12,709 nucleotides of DNA from the NCBI GenBank assembly GCA_937864385.1, contig CALMJN010000305.1, forward strand, positions 1 to 12,709. Reading direction: 5' to 3'. The DNA is from an uncultured Methanosarcinales archaeon (lineage in GTDB: Archaea; Halobacteriota; Methanosarcinia; Methanotrichales; Methanotrichaceae). The notes under the pieces are model-generated. The model saw nothing but the letters and a program-made list of their open reading frames with translations. It did no database searches and was not told the origin of the DNA. This document shows, piece by piece, positions 1 through 7,608 of this stretch (its first letter is position 1; the number at the start of each line of letters is the position of its first letter). The position numbers and the translations under genes are program-made.

Positions 1-10
1 CCTGCGTCTA

Positions 11-236
11 TGAGCGGTGCAACTGCTCAAATTTAATGTTCTGCTCAGGTTGCCCGGCTCCAATGAGCGGCTCAATTGCCTAGCTGCAATTTGCTGCTCA
101 GGCTGCCCGGCTCCAATGAGCGGCTCATATTGCCTAATTGCAGTTTGCTGCTCAGGTTGCCCGGCTCCAATGAGCGGCTCATATTGCCTAGCTGCAGTTT
201 GCTGCTCAGGTTGCCCGGCTGCAATTCTCCGCTCAT
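11..236 (-). repeat. 54-nt coding tandem repeat array with one 53-nt unit
   Basis: On the plus strand the word CTCAGG begins at 44, 97, 151 and 205. The units are therefore 53, 54 and 54 nt, followed by a partial fourth and preceded by a diverged copy (about 11-43). The 54-nt period is 18 codons of the minus-strand secreted protein. The short unit lacks one base around 74-75 (GCTCAATTGCC against GCTCATATTGCC), which makes the TGA that ends the gene. If the base is restored, the minus-strand frame stays open to the window edge and encodes another diverged repeat (MSRSLEPGNLSRTLNLSS). Confidence 0.85.
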
Positions 237-932
237 GTCTGCTATGGAGACCATCTCTTCCATGCTGGCCATATCCAGTGCGGCATTGCCGTCGGTCTGG
301 GGGTAGGGCATGATAACCAGGCACGGGCCCCTGTCGCTCTCCCGGGAGAAGAATGCGATCTCAGCGCTGCTGTTGCTGAATGCCTGCAACAGAAAGGAGA
401 TACGATCTCCCTCGGCCCTGGCATCCTGCAGCTTCTTGGAGACATCAAAGACAAAAACGGCATCCCCATCCGTATTGCTGCTATAGGCAGTGGCGTCATT
501 ATTTTTGACGATATTCCAGGCAGGAAGAAGGTTGATCAGGAATGTGGTATAATCTGAACTCTCATCCCAGCCCGAGCCTATGGTCGCCAATGTCACCATC
601 ACCGGATCGCTTCCCTTCCTGATTGACTCCGCCTTGAGCAGCAACACCGCCATATCATCCTGGCTCAGGTTGAGATCAGAGATATCGAATTGAATCGCCG
701 GAGCCCCGGGATAGCTGACCTCGCGGGTCAGTTTGTCCCCGGTCTGGTTGTTCTCCAACACATCGATGCTGCAGAGCAGGAAATTGCTCTGGTTGAAAAC
801 AGATAGACTGTTCTCCCCCATATTGATGTAAACATCCTCTGAGGCAGGAATAACAGTAAGATTGCCCTGTGCCTGGCCGGCAAAAACTGCCACCAGTAGC
901 AAGAGCACCATCCCCCTTATTGGCCTATGCAT
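72..932 (-). CDS. Secreted surface protein, CBM96/DNRLRE-like domain, C-terminal 18-residue repeats
   Basis: Predicted exported protein of 286 residues. The first 23 residues form a signal peptide: basic MHRPIRG, a hydrophobic VLLLLVAVFA core, then a likely cleavage site near GQAQG. Residues about 24-215 resemble the CBM96/DNRLRE beta-sandwich found in archaeal surface proteins: an early DVYIN strand, an IQFDIS strand, a GWDES loop, a VFVFDVS strand, and a closing FFSRES...PCLVIMPY. From about residue 237 the chain becomes a repeat with unit PGNLSSKLQLGNMSRSLE, each unit carrying two N-glycosylation sequons (NLS, NMS). The TGA at 72-74 comes from a one-base deletion inside a repeat, so the protein is probably truncated. 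I chose ATG at 930-932 because GGGAG lies 7 nt before it; the TTG at 936-938 is too close to that site. Cell-surface location is inferred. Substrate or partner is unknown. Confidence 0.72.
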   Translation of the reverse strand: MHRPIRGMVLLLLVAVFAGQAQGNLTVIPASEDVYINMGENSLSVFNQSNFLLCSIDVLENNQTGDKLTREVSYPGAPAIQFDISDLNLSQDDMAVLLLKAESIRKGSDPVMVTLATIGSGWDESSDYTTFLINLLPAWNIVKNNDATAYSSNTDGDAVFVFDVSKKLQDARAEGDRISFLLQAFSNSSAEIAFFSRESDRGPCLVIMPYPQTDGNAALDMASMEEMVSIADMSGELQPGNLSSKLQLGNMSRSLEPGNLSSKLQLGNMSRSLEPGSLSSKLQLGN

Positions 933-976
933 AATCAATCTCCCTCTTTTTGCACTTGCCCCTATGTTATTAATGA

Positions 977-996
977 ATTCATATTTAAAATATATG
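977..996 (-). promoter_or_regulatory. TATA-like promoter of the secreted protein gene
   Basis: Read on the minus strand, the stretch just past the polC stop is ATATATTTTAAATAT, a strong AT box centred about 55 nt before the ATG at 932. Transcription would start near 960 and give a leader of roughly 25-30 nt that contains the GAGGGAG ribosome site. The gene is therefore probably transcribed separately from polC. This is read from composition and spacing only. Confidence 0.5.
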
Positions 997-999
997 TTT

Positions 1000-3900
1000 T
1001 TACATGAAGTCCGCCAGACCGGTCTGTCTGGCTTTGTCGTTCTTGAAAAGGGAGTCTATCTCCATCTTCAGCAGCTGCAGCCTCTGTTTGGTATAGCTGC
1101 TCACCCCATACTCCTCAGCCACCTTTATGGAGACCTCCAAATACTTGCGCACGCTTCCCTCGTGAACCGTGAGAATTATCCTGCCCCCGCATCTGGGGCA
1201 GGTCTCCTTCAGGGGAGGGCGACGGTATTTGGCGCCGCACTTGACGCAGCGGACCTTCTGCTTGGAGAAGGCATGCAGATTGCCGATGAGGTCGGGCAGA
1301 AAATGAGAGTTGATCACCCTCTCCGCCACATCCTGCTCGTCAACAGCCCGGATCAAGCGGGCCAGCTCCAGCTGGGCATCCATCTTGTCGATCATTGTCT
1401 CCAGGGTCTTGTAGGCGCTGTTCTTGGGGCCGGCGGCGATATCTCTAGTAGCATGGCTGAAGCGAAATCCGGTGTACTGAGAATCGCTCCCCAGCCTCTG
1501 GGAGACCAGATCGAATTTGGCCTCCAGCTCCTTGGGGCTGGCATTCTTCAGGCTGGCCTCATAGAACTCCAGAGGATAGACCGGCGTTAAATCCAGATTG
1601 TGGGCCTCCTTGTCCACCTCCATGGGATTGAGAACCGTGGTCATGACCAGGCAGGCATCCATCTTCCCTCCCCTCTTCTGGGGCAGGTAGGACATGGAGA
1701 AGTTGAGCAGGGCATCCATGAGCAGCATCACGCAGTCCTCGTCCCCGTCGCAGTTGCGGCGCTTGGCGGCATGAAAGAAGGGATGTCCGAATCCGGCGGA
1801 GGCGGGGCTGTAGCCTATGAGCCGGCAGAGCACTCCCGCCGAGGTATGGGGGGCTAGGCCCACCATGAGTGTGCCTATGAGGTCTTTCGGGCTTGCCGCC
1901 CGGTAGAAGGGCTCCAGCCCGTAGAACTTGACCAGAAGATCATCCACGAACTGGGCCGTCTTGAGCAGGTATGCTCCGGCATCATGAGAGAGGATGATAT
2001 CCTGCACCCGCAGCTCGCAGACCTGGGCGGGATCGGTTAGGGGCAGGCCGTTCATATCCAGCTCATATCCCAGCTGCCGCAGCCTCTCCGGGCTCGTGCC
2101 TATCTCATCGGGCCGGAAATGGGTGAGGGGCAGATCGGTGAGATCATAGCGCACGGTGCCGTCCTTGAATATGTTGATGCCGTGCTTGGCCCGCAGTATT
2201 CCTTTCTCCAGAGGCTCGGGGGTCTTATCCCGGGAAGAGAGGCCAAGAACGCCTTTGAGGGCTTCAGGCTCGCGCTCGCCCAGGCTCTCCAGAGCCTGGT
2301 GGTAGAGCCTCTTTACATCGATCTCTATGCTGGCCGCAGCCGAGGTCTCTTCTCCGCATCTGGGGCATTTCTCCGGGGCGGGGATGCCGCAGCTTTTGCA
2401 TACTCTCATCTTCTCCGTATGGCTGCCGCAGTCGCATCGGAAGGCAAAGCCCTCCTTTCTGCACGTCCTGCACACCCTTCTCTCTATCTCCACATTGATG
2501 ATGCCTGTGGCATTGACCGTGCTGTGCTTGGCCGCCTCCTGGATGGAGCGGGACTTTCCCCCCTCCTCGCCAGCGGGAAATAGCACATGAGGAGGAGGGC
2601 GCATCAGCCTTATGTCCGACTTCTCCGGGCGGCCCATGCGGGCCCCGATGCGGGATGGAGCCCTGGCCCGGACGAGCAGGCCGGACACCTTATTGACTGT
2701 ATCCAGCGCCGATCCCTGCTCAGGGCTCTCTGATTCTGACGAGCCTGCCGCTCTTTCGTCCTCATAAGACCGGGCCATGGGGCTCTTTCTCAGCCCCGAG
2801 CCGAACTCGCTGTCTGCCTCCAGCCCCAGGCAGAGCAGGAATGGCAGAGGGTCCTCGACTATGATCCGCCCCTCCCGGACGGTATGCCGGAGCAGAATGC
2901 ATTCAAGAGCTTCCTTAGCCTCCAAGGGAAGGATAAGACTGTCTGACTCAAGCTGGCCTTTAGATAGCGCCAGGGAGGTCAGCCTCTCATAATCGGCCCG
3001 TGAGAGATCATGCCAGAGGTAGGTGTGAGCCGGATGGAGGGGCACGCCGTATCTTTGGGATATCTCTATCGCCTCCTCTCCGCCGATATTCTCCTTTCCC
3101 CTGGGATCGCCTCCCGCCTCTGCCAGCTCCCCGGCCCACCACTCCCAGACATAGGAGGCTGCTGCCAGCGGCCGGTTGTTCTCCAGAAACTCGCCGAAGC
3201 TGATCAGTATCTCACCCAGGTCCAGGATCTTGGATACATGGGCTTTGAGAGCCAGCTGGATGGAGCGGGGATCGTTGCAGCTGATGGGCATCCATTCCAG
3301 AATATCGCTGTCGGAGTCGAACCGGACCACATCGCCGTTAAGGAGCCGCACCGTGGGGCCCTCTATGGAGCTGACCGGCGCCACTGCCGCCGCCTTTCCC
3401 GGCTGCTCCACCTTGATCTGGGTTCCCGCGGCCATGAACTCGCCCAAGAGCAGCATGGAGGCGGGATTGATCCCGGCGGCGGCGAGACCGGTATTCCTGG
3501 CCCGGCCGTAGCGCAGCCGAAAGCCCCCCGGACGGGAGGGATGAGAGAAGACGGGACGGCCGGCGATGAGGTCGCGCAGGAACTTGGGGCTGGAGTCCCC
3601 ACCATCCTTCTTGGCCTCGGCCAGGCTGTCCAACCACTCCCATCCCGAGATCTGAAGCTTGGAGACATGCTTCTTGAGCTTGGGCCGCTTCAAAGCTATG
3701 CCCTCCGCCGAGACCAGGGCTATGCCGCCCCGGACCCGGTTGGTCTCAATCCGGGGCAGGTCCCGGTATCCTGAGACCTCCTCCTCCTCGGTGGGCTCCC
3801 CATCGATGCATATGGGGCAGTTCCGGACTATGGTCCGGATCTCGTCATCGGAAGGAGAATACTGAAGCCCGGCCACCCGCTTGTAGACCCCTATCTCCTC

Positions 3901-4440
3901 CACATAGCGTTCCACCTCCTCCGGCCTCGGCTTCCAGGGGGCGATGCCCACAGCTCTCCGCACGTAGTCTGCCACCAGAACCGAGAGAGCCTGGGCGGTG
4001 CCGCCGGCAGAACGGATGGGGCCGGCATAGTAGACCTTCAGGTACTCTGTCCCGTCATCATTCTTCCCCAAATCCACCCTGGCGATTCCCTCCATGGGAG
4101 CGGCCACCACACCCTCAGTCAGCAGGGCTACCGAGGTGCGGATGGCGTTTTCCACCGACTCGATCTTGGATGAGCCCGGCCCCAGCCTTCCCTCGGCAAA
4201 ATCGATGCCTATAGCCAGGGCGGCCTCCTCCCGGCTCATGCCCTCCCCCTCCATCTCCCTGATCCGGGCGGCAATGCCAGCGATGCCGATCAGCTTTTCC
4301 ACCCGTTCCGCCAGGTCCACGGCAAGAGGTATCTCCACATCCAAAGTGGGGTCCAGCCCCCGGCTCCGGGCGGTCCGGGCTATCTCCATGGCCTGATCCA
4401 GGCCGCTCTGCAGGGCCTGGAAGTACTGGGATGTATTCAA
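1000..4440 (-). CDS. polC: DNA polymerase II (PolD) large subunit DP2
   Basis: Catalytic subunit of the euryarchaeal D-family replicative DNA polymerase, 1146 residues, usual length for intein-free DP2. It pairs with the proofreading subunit DP1, which is not in this window. The N-terminal region ([20 protein letters not shown]) is typical of the family. The catalytic signature NCDGDED lies near residues 896-902 and supplies the metal-binding aspartates of the double-psi beta-barrel active site. Cysteine clusters near 655-697 (CRTC, CDC, CKSC, CPRC) and 1063-1085 (CVKC, CPRC) are zinc-binding modules. The last residues, QTGLADFM, fit a PCNA-interacting PIP box. There is no intein at the NCDGDED site, a common intein location. 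I chose TTG at 4440: its TTGA overlaps the stop of the upstream gene and AGGTG lies 7 nt ahead. An ATG at 4473 would add 11 residues but has no ribosome site. Last gene of the operon. Confidence 0.96.
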   Translation of the reverse strand: MNTSQYFQALQSGLDQAMEIARTARSRGLDPTLDVEIPLAVDLAERVEKLIGIAGIAARIREMEGEGMSREEAALAIGIDFAEGRLGPGSSKIESVENAIRTSVALLTEGVVAAPMEGIARVDLGKNDDGTEYLKVYYAGPIRSAGGTAQALSVLVADYVRRAVGIAPWKPRPEEVERYVEEIGVYKRVAGLQYSPSDDEIRTIVRNCPICIDGEPTEEEEVSGYRDLPRIETNRVRGGIALVSAEGIALKRPKLKKHVSKLQISGWEWLDSLAEAKKDGGDSSPKFLRDLIAGRPVFSHPSRPGGFRLRYGRARNTGLAAAGINPASMLLLGEFMAAGTQIKVEQPGKAAAVAPVSSIEGPTVRLLNGDVVRFDSDSDILEWMPISCNDPRSIQLALKAHVSKILDLGEILISFGEFLENNRPLAAASYVWEWWAGELAEAGGDPRGKENIGGEEAIEISQRYGVPLHPAHTYLWHDLSRADYERLTSLALSKGQLESDSLILPLEAKEALECILLRHTVREGRIIVEDPLPFLLCLGLEADSEFGSGLRKSPMARSYEDERAAGSSESESPEQGSALDTVNKVSGLLVRARAPSRIGARMGRPEKSDIRLMRPPPHVLFPAGEEGGKSRSIQEAAKHSTVNATGIINVEIERRVCRTCRKEGFAFRCDCGSHTEKMRVCKSCGIPAPEKCPRCGEETSAAASIEIDVKRLYHQALESLGEREPEALKGVLGLSSRDKTPEPLEKGILRAKHGINIFKDGTVRYDLTDLPLTHFRPDEIGTSPERLRQLGYELDMNGLPLTDPAQVCELRVQDIILSHDAGAYLLKTAQFVDDLLVKFYGLEPFYRAASPKDLIGTLMVGLAPHTSAGVLCRLIGYSPASAGFGHPFFHAAKRRNCDGDEDCVMLLMDALLNFSMSYLPQKRGGKMDACLVMTTVLNPMEVDKEAHNLDLTPVYPLEFYEASLKNASPKELEAKFDLVSQRLGSDSQYTGFRFSHATRDIAAGPKNSAYKTLETMIDKMDAQLELARLIRAVDEQDVAERVINSHFLPDLIGNLHAFSKQKVRCVKCGAKYRRPPLKETCPRCGGRIILTVHEGSVRKYLEVSIKVAEEYGVSSYTKQRLQLLKMEIDSLFKNDKARQTGLADFM

Positions 4441-4988
4441 TTCCCTACACCTTGTGCCTGCCCTCCGGCCCATAACTTAAGGCCGGTCTGGAAGTCATGG
4501 GCCCGGTTCAGATCCGCCTGGGCCAGCTCATTTAAATACAGCTCGGCAGCGAAGATGGTTCCCCGGACCAGATGCCCGGCCAGGATATGGCCGGAGCTGT
4601 CCGCCAGAACGGCATGGGCGTGCACAAAGGGCTCCCCCTCTAAGAGGGAGATGTTGCCGGTGCAGGAGGCGATCTCCACCGGCCCCTCCACCGCCCGGAC
4701 CCGGTACTCCTGACCGGCCTGGTCATAGAAACCCAGATCAGCACGGGAGAGAGCGCCTATGGCTGAGATGGCCGCCGCTTTGATCTTCCTCTCTCTGGCC
4801 AAATCGGTTATCTGGCCTATTATCTCCGCACCATGGTCAAGCCTGGCCAGAAGGCTTCTTCCGGCAATGCTCTCTTCTATTATCAAGCCATCAATCCCCC
4901 ATTGAAGATGGGACAGAGGCTGATAAAACTTCTGCCGGGGCTTGGCCTCGAACTCTCTTGGCCAAATTAAGAACCCTTCATTCCGCAT
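4437..4988 (-). CDS. PPC/DUF296-domain protein
   Basis: Small protein of 183 residues with one PPC (plants and prokaryotes conserved, DUF296) domain from about residue 42 to 155. Family hallmarks are present: [11 protein letters not shown], a LGFYD turn, [20 protein letters not shown], and AGHLVRG. The three histidines (about 123, 125, 139) match the conserved metal-binding set of prokaryotic PPC proteins. These are small trimeric, often putative DNA-binding proteins whose role in archaea is not settled. The ATG at 4988 overlaps the end of the phosphatidyltransferase gene by 11 nt. A TTG at 5006 is also possible. So is a later TTG in GLIIEES, because the first 40 or so residues are longer than usual for the family. 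It ends in the TTGA shared with polC. Its DNA-related role in this operon is inference. Confidence 0.85.
   Translation of the reverse strand: MRNEGFLIWPREFEAKPRQKFYQPLSHLQWGIDGLIIEESIAGRSLLARLDHGAEIIGQITDLARERKIKAAAISAIGALSRADLGFYDQAGQEYRVRAVEGPVEIASCTGNISLLEGEPFVHAHAVLADSSGHILAGHLVRGTIFAAELYLNELAQADLNRAHDFQTGLKLWAGGQAQGVGN
4448..4452 (-). promoter_or_regulatory. Ribosome binding site deciding the polC start
   Basis: AGGTG on the minus strand matches the archaeal 16S anti-Shine-Dalgarno core and lies 7 nt before the TTG at 4440. The alternative ATG at 4473 has no such element. The site sits inside the last codons of the PPC gene, as expected for translational coupling. Confidence 0.6.
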
Positions 4989-5586
4989 GCCTGATGGCGA
5001 ATACAATCCTCTGCAGAGCAGTGAGATTGGCCAGCAGAGCAGTTATGGCGATGACTGCCATCATCCACTCTGTATTGAAAAGCCCCAGGAGCATTCCGGC
5101 ATATAGAAGCATCAGCCTCTCAAACCTCTCCAAGAGCCCCCCCATTCTCTTCAGCTCCGCCTCGCCCTTGACCAGACCCCGGTGATCGGCATAGGCCCGC
5201 ACAAATGTGGTCATGAGAGAGCCGAAGAAGAGCAGCATAAACCAGATCTCCCTGGGCAGGCCGAAAAAATCGCCCCGCCCCAGATAGAGGAGAAGCCCCA
5301 GGTACAGCAATAGCTCCACATACCTGTCCACCACCCCATCGATAAAAGCTCCCTTGATAGAGGCCTGGCCGGTAACCCGGGCCACCGTCCCGTCCACTAT
5401 ATCGATGAAGGCGGAGAGGGAGAAGAGGAAAAGCCCCCAGGCCAGCCGGCCGTAAATCAGGGCCGCCATTCCCGCCAGGGCGGGAAACAGGGAGAGTAGG
5501 GTCCAGGCATTGGGAGAGAAACCCAATGCCGCCAGCCCTTTCGCGAGCCGGTCGGTCTCTTCCGGCTTGAATCTGGCTTTGAGCAT
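4978..5586 (-). CDS. CDP-alcohol phosphatidyltransferase (archaeal phospholipid head-group synthase)
   Basis: Membrane enzyme of 202 residues that transfers a phospho-alcohol (such as inositol phosphate, glycerol phosphate or serine) onto CDP-archaeol, displacing CMP. The family motif DG-x2-AR-x8-G-x3-D-x3-D is complete: D65, G66, A69, R70, G79, D83 and D87. These residues bind metal and the CDP moiety. Hydrophobic segments lie near 27-46, 48-64, 90-104, 114-130, 158-171 and 174-190, consistent with the six-helix fold. The length fits archaetidylinositol-phosphate synthase-like members, but head-group specificity cannot be read from sequence. Start at ATG 5586 follows AGGTGGG (5589-5595), which overlaps the stop of the aminotransferase gene. 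The frame is open further upstream, but only as a shadow within that gene. Tightly spaced in the operon. Confidence 0.92.
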   Translation of the reverse strand: MLKARFKPEETDRLAKGLAALGFSPNAWTLLSLFPALAGMAALIYGRLAWGLFLFSLSAFIDIVDGTVARVTGQASIKGAFIDGVVDRYVELLLYLGLLLYLGRGDFFGLPREIWFMLLFFGSLMTTFVRAYADHRGLVKGEAELKRMGGLLERFERLMLLYAGMLLGLFNTEWMMAVIAITALLANLTALQRIVFAIRHAE

Positions 5587-5593
5587 ATCCCAC

Positions 5594-6793
5594 CTAGAGG
5601 CCGGAGAGGAATATCTCCATCCGGTCCAGGGCCTCGATAAGCTCCTCGCGGGAGGTGGCATAGCTGCAGCGCAAGAAGCCCTCTCCGCTCTGACCGAAGA
5701 CATTGCCCGGCACCACCGCCACCTTCTGCTCCTTGAGAAGCCTCTCCGCAAACTCCTCCGAGGAGAGGCCCCAGGATCTCACGGATGGGAAGGCATAAAA
5801 GGCCCCCTTGGGCTCGAAGCAGTCCAGGCCGATGCGATTTAGGCCGGAGACGAACATCCTGCGGCGCAGGTTGTACTCATGCCTCATATGCACCATCTCC
5901 TCATCCCCCTTCTGCATCGCCTCCAAAGCCGCCACCTGGGCCATGGTGGGAGCACAGAGCATGGTGTACTGATGGATCTTGGTCATGGCCCCCACCAGAT
6001 CCGGGTCTCCCAGGGCGTAGCCTATGCGCCATCCGGTCATGGCATGGGACTTGGAGAGGCCGTTGAGGATGACCGTCCTCTCCTGCATGCCCTCCAGCTG
6101 GGCGAAGCTGGCGTGGCTGCCGGAGTAGGTCAGCTTAGCATAGACCTCATCGGAGACTACCAGGAGATCGTTCTCCACCACCACATCGGCCAGCTCCTCC
6201 AGATCGGATCGGGTCATGATCGCTCCGGTGGGATTGTTGGGGTAGCTGAGCAGCAGAACCCGGCTTTTGTTTGTCACCGCCGCGGACACATCCTCCGGAC
6301 GGAGCCTGAACTCCTCCTCCAGCCGGGTGGGAACCGCCCTGGCCACACCACCGGACAGGACGATGTCCGGGGCGTAGGCCACATAGCATGGCTCGGGCAC
6401 TATGGCCTCGTCTCCGGGATTGAGGGTGGCCCGGAAGGCCAGGTCGACCGCCTCACTCACCCCGGTGGTGATCAAAATCTGCTCCGAGGGATTATAGTCC
6501 AGTCCCAGATCAGAGCGCACCGAGTCGCAGATGACCTCTCGCAGCTCAGGCATGCCTTTGTTGGAGGTGTAATGGGTGTTTCCCGACTCCAGAGAGTATA
6601 TGCAGGCCTCGCGCACATGCCAGGGGGTGACGAAATCAGGCTCGCCCACCCCCAGTGAGATGGCTCCCTCCATCTCGCTCACCAGGTCGAAGAACTTTCT
6701 GATGCCCGAGGGGGGCATGGCCTTCACTACCCGGTTCAGGTGGCCATCGGCGCTCCAGGGGACAATATTTTTCAGGCTCTGCTTCTGCTTCAT
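5594..6793 (-). CDS. Class I/II pyridoxal-phosphate aminotransferase
   Basis: Fold-type I PLP enzyme of 399 residues, of the aspartate/aromatic aminotransferase group (AspC/AraT/PatA-like). Visible landmarks: SLGVGEPDF near the N-terminus, the HYTSNKGMPELR substrate segment, ITTGVSEA at the phosphate-binding loop, SYPNNPTGA, VVSDEVYAKL (PLP-ring aspartate and tyrosine), and NGLSKSHAMTGWRIGY with the Schiff-base lysine K248. The C-terminal FLRCSYATS carries the conserved arginine that binds the substrate carboxylate. The amino donor and acceptor cannot be determined from the sequence. The start ATG at 6793 overlaps the stop of the Lrp gene by 4 nt (ATGA), and GGTGATC, an almost ideal ribosome site, lies 5 nt upstream (6799-6805). 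Pairing with an adjacent Lrp-type regulator suggests amino-acid-responsive expression; that is inferred. Confidence 0.94.
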   Translation of the reverse strand: MKQKQSLKNIVPWSADGHLNRVVKAMPPSGIRKFFDLVSEMEGAISLGVGEPDFVTPWHVREACIYSLESGNTHYTSNKGMPELREVICDSVRSDLGLDYNPSEQILITTGVSEAVDLAFRATLNPGDEAIVPEPCYVAYAPDIVLSGGVARAVPTRLEEEFRLRPEDVSAAVTNKSRVLLLSYPNNPTGAIMTRSDLEELADVVVENDLLVVSDEVYAKLTYSGSHASFAQLEGMQERTVILNGLSKSHAMTGWRIGYALGDPDLVGAMTKIHQYTMLCAPTMAQVAALEAMQKGDEEMVHMRHEYNLRRRMFVSGLNRIGLDCFEPKGAFYAFPSVRSWGLSSEEFAERLLKEQKVAVVPGNVFGQSGEGFLRCSYATSREELIEALDRMEIFLSGL

Positions 6794-7269
6794 GGGGTGA
6801 TCACCAATCTCTGGGGTTTGGGCTTATCGGTGAGAAAAACGCCATGCTCCTTGTAGCTCTTGAGGATGAAGTGGGTGCAGGTGGACTGAACACCCTCCAG
6901 GGGCGCTATCTTCTCCGCCACAAAATAGGCGATATCCTTCATCGACTCGCCCCGCACAGTGACGGAAAGGTCGTGATCTCCGGAGATCAGACGCACCGAC
7001 TCCACCTCAGAGAAGTTGGCGATCCTCTCCGCCACAGCGTCGTATCCCGTCTTGCGCTGCAGCGCCACCTTCAGCTCCAGGACGGCGAAGACATAGCTCT
7101 TGTCCAGCTTCTCCCAGTTGATCAGAGTGATGTACTTTCTTATGACGCCACTGTCCTCCAGCTCCTGGATCTCGGAGGCGACGGCAGCCTCGGGCCGGCC
7201 TATGAGAGCCGCAATCTCAGCAGGAGTTGCCTTGGCGTTTTCAGAAAGGATCTCCAAAATCTCGTTCAT
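6790..7269 (-). CDS. Lrp/AsnC family transcriptional regulator
   Basis: Typical archaeal feast/famine regulator of 159 residues. Residues about 1-50 form the winged helix-turn-helix: a first helix NEILEILSENA, a second PAEIAALIG, a recognition helix EAAVASEIQELEDSG, and the wing VIRKYITLINW. Residues about 60-145 form the RAM ligand-binding and oligomerisation domain (VFAVLELKV, NFSEVESVRLISGDHDLSVTV, HFILKSYKEHG). It heads the minus-strand operon, overlaps the aminotransferase start by 4 nt, and has its own TATA box about 30 nt upstream. A palindrome just beyond that box is a candidate operator, possibly for autoregulation. The effector amino acid is unknown. No good ribosome site precedes the ATG, so a leaderless or very short-leader mRNA is likely. 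Confidence 0.94.
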   Translation of the reverse strand: MNEILEILSENAKATPAEIAALIGRPEAAVASEIQELEDSGVIRKYITLINWEKLDKSYVFAVLELKVALQRKTGYDAVAERIANFSEVESVRLISGDHDLSVTVRGESMKDIAYFVAEKIAPLEGVQSTCTHFILKSYKEHGVFLTDKPKPQRLVITP

Positions 7270-7295
7270 GAAATTCTGTATTAACCCTCTTCATT

Positions 7296-7311
7296 CAATT
7301 ATAGGCTTTGC
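7296..7311 (-). promoter_or_regulatory. Promoter (BRE/TATA) of the Lrp-led operon
   Basis: On the minus strand GCAAAGCCTATAATTG reads as a purine-rich BRE followed by a TATA box centred about 30 nt before the ATG at 7269. This predicts transcription starting within a few bases of the start codon and serving the whole five-gene operon down to polC. Confidence 0.55.
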
Positions 7312-7322
7312 CCTTGCCAAGG
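7312..7322. promoter_or_regulatory. Palindrome CCTTGCCAAGG, candidate operator
   Basis: This is a perfect 5+1+5 palindrome directly upstream of the BRE/TATA of the Lrp operon and about 35 nt from the TATA box of the divergent zinc-ribbon gene. Position and symmetry fit a dimeric regulator, most simply Lrp itself. Binding is inferred. Confidence 0.4.
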
Positions 7323-7345
7323 TAATATGCATAATGATATACACT

Positions 7346-7360
7346 CGAAAGTTATTAATA
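7346..7360 (+). promoter_or_regulatory. Promoter (BRE/TATA) of the zinc-ribbon gene
   Basis: CGAAAGTTATTAATA reads as a BRE plus TATA box, centred about 27 nt before the ATG at 7383. That is the spacing expected for a leaderless archaeal transcript. No ribosome site lies between box and ATG. Confidence 0.55.
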
Positions 7361-7382
7361 CTCTTATTACAACTGTATTAAT

Positions 7383-7499
7383 ATGAAGCAGATGAAATGT
7401 CCAAAATGCCATTATACCTGGGAGACGAGGGTGAGCAAGCCCAAGGCCTGTCCTAGATGCAAGACCAGGCTGGATATCAAGAAGACCAGGAGGACCTAA
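7383..7499 (+). CDS. Small zinc-ribbon protein (38 residues)
   Basis: A complete 38-residue reading frame, starting MKQMKCPKCHYTW and ending TAA at 7497-7499. It contains two CxxC pairs, CPKC (residues 6-9) and CPRC (23-26), spaced as in a single zinc ribbon, and a basic tail (KKTRRT). Archaeal genomes carry many such tiny zinc-finger proteins; they are thought to bind nucleic acid or act as protein partners, and the role of this one is unknown. The ATG is placed about 27 nt after a TATA box with no ribosome site, so a leaderless mRNA is predicted. It is transcribed divergently from the Lrp-led operon. A structured stretch begins 29 nt after its stop and could be its 3' end. Confidence 0.82.
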   Translation: MKQMKCPKCHYTWETRVSKPKACPRCKTRLDIKKTRRT

Positions 7500-7528
7500 A
7501 GGCAATACTGGAGATTACAATCACTATC

Positions 7529-7608
7529 ATCCCCTGAGAAGGCCATCTTATCGCCTCACCGGCTACATAGCCCTCCTCCTATTAGAGATAAGAGCTATCT
7601 CAGGGGAT
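7529..7608 (+). ncRNA. Candidate structured RNA (nested three-helix stem-loop)
   Basis: No protein gene explains this stretch. It folds as nested helices: a perfect 10-bp outer helix (ATCCCCTGAG at 7529-7538 with CTCAGGGGAT at 7599-7608), a 3-bp helix including one G.U (7541-7543 with 7594-7596), and a perfect 7-bp helix (TCTTATC 7546-7552 with GATAAGA 7587-7593). The apical loop contains a small GGCT/AGCC hairpin and the run CCTCCTCCT (7572-7580), which resembles the 16S anti-Shine-Dalgarno. The G.U pair and the T-rich tail at 7626-7631 favour the plus strand, as the 3' region of the zinc-ribbon mRNA or a separate RNA. However, a minus-strand TATA-like TTTTAAA (7628-7634) lies at the right distance for a minus transcript starting at 7608. 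The alternative is a bidirectional terminator between convergent genes. Strand and function are inferred; the pairing is directly visible. Confidence 0.45.

Noticed and set aside
11..236. Repeat array considered as a CRISPR or intergenic satellite
   Set aside because: The 54-nt units are contiguous with no variable spacers, and the period is exactly 18 codons in frame with the secreted protein, so it is coding repeat.
862..1590. Long plus-strand frame of 242 codons
   Set aside because: It lies opposite polC and the secreted protein gene, has no recognisable domain and looks like a shadow frame; similar long frames opposite topA, pelA and the aminotransferase were dropped for the same reason.
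1720..1780. Possible intein in the DP2 active-site region
   Set aside because: NCDGDED is followed directly by normal DP2 sequence ([18 protein letters not shown]), with no splicing motifs or inserted domain.
5587..5751. Longer start for the phosphatidyltransferase
   Set aside because: The extension overlaps the aminotransferase coding region, is Arg/Ser/Pro-rich shadow sequence, and the ATG at 5586 has an excellent ribosome site.
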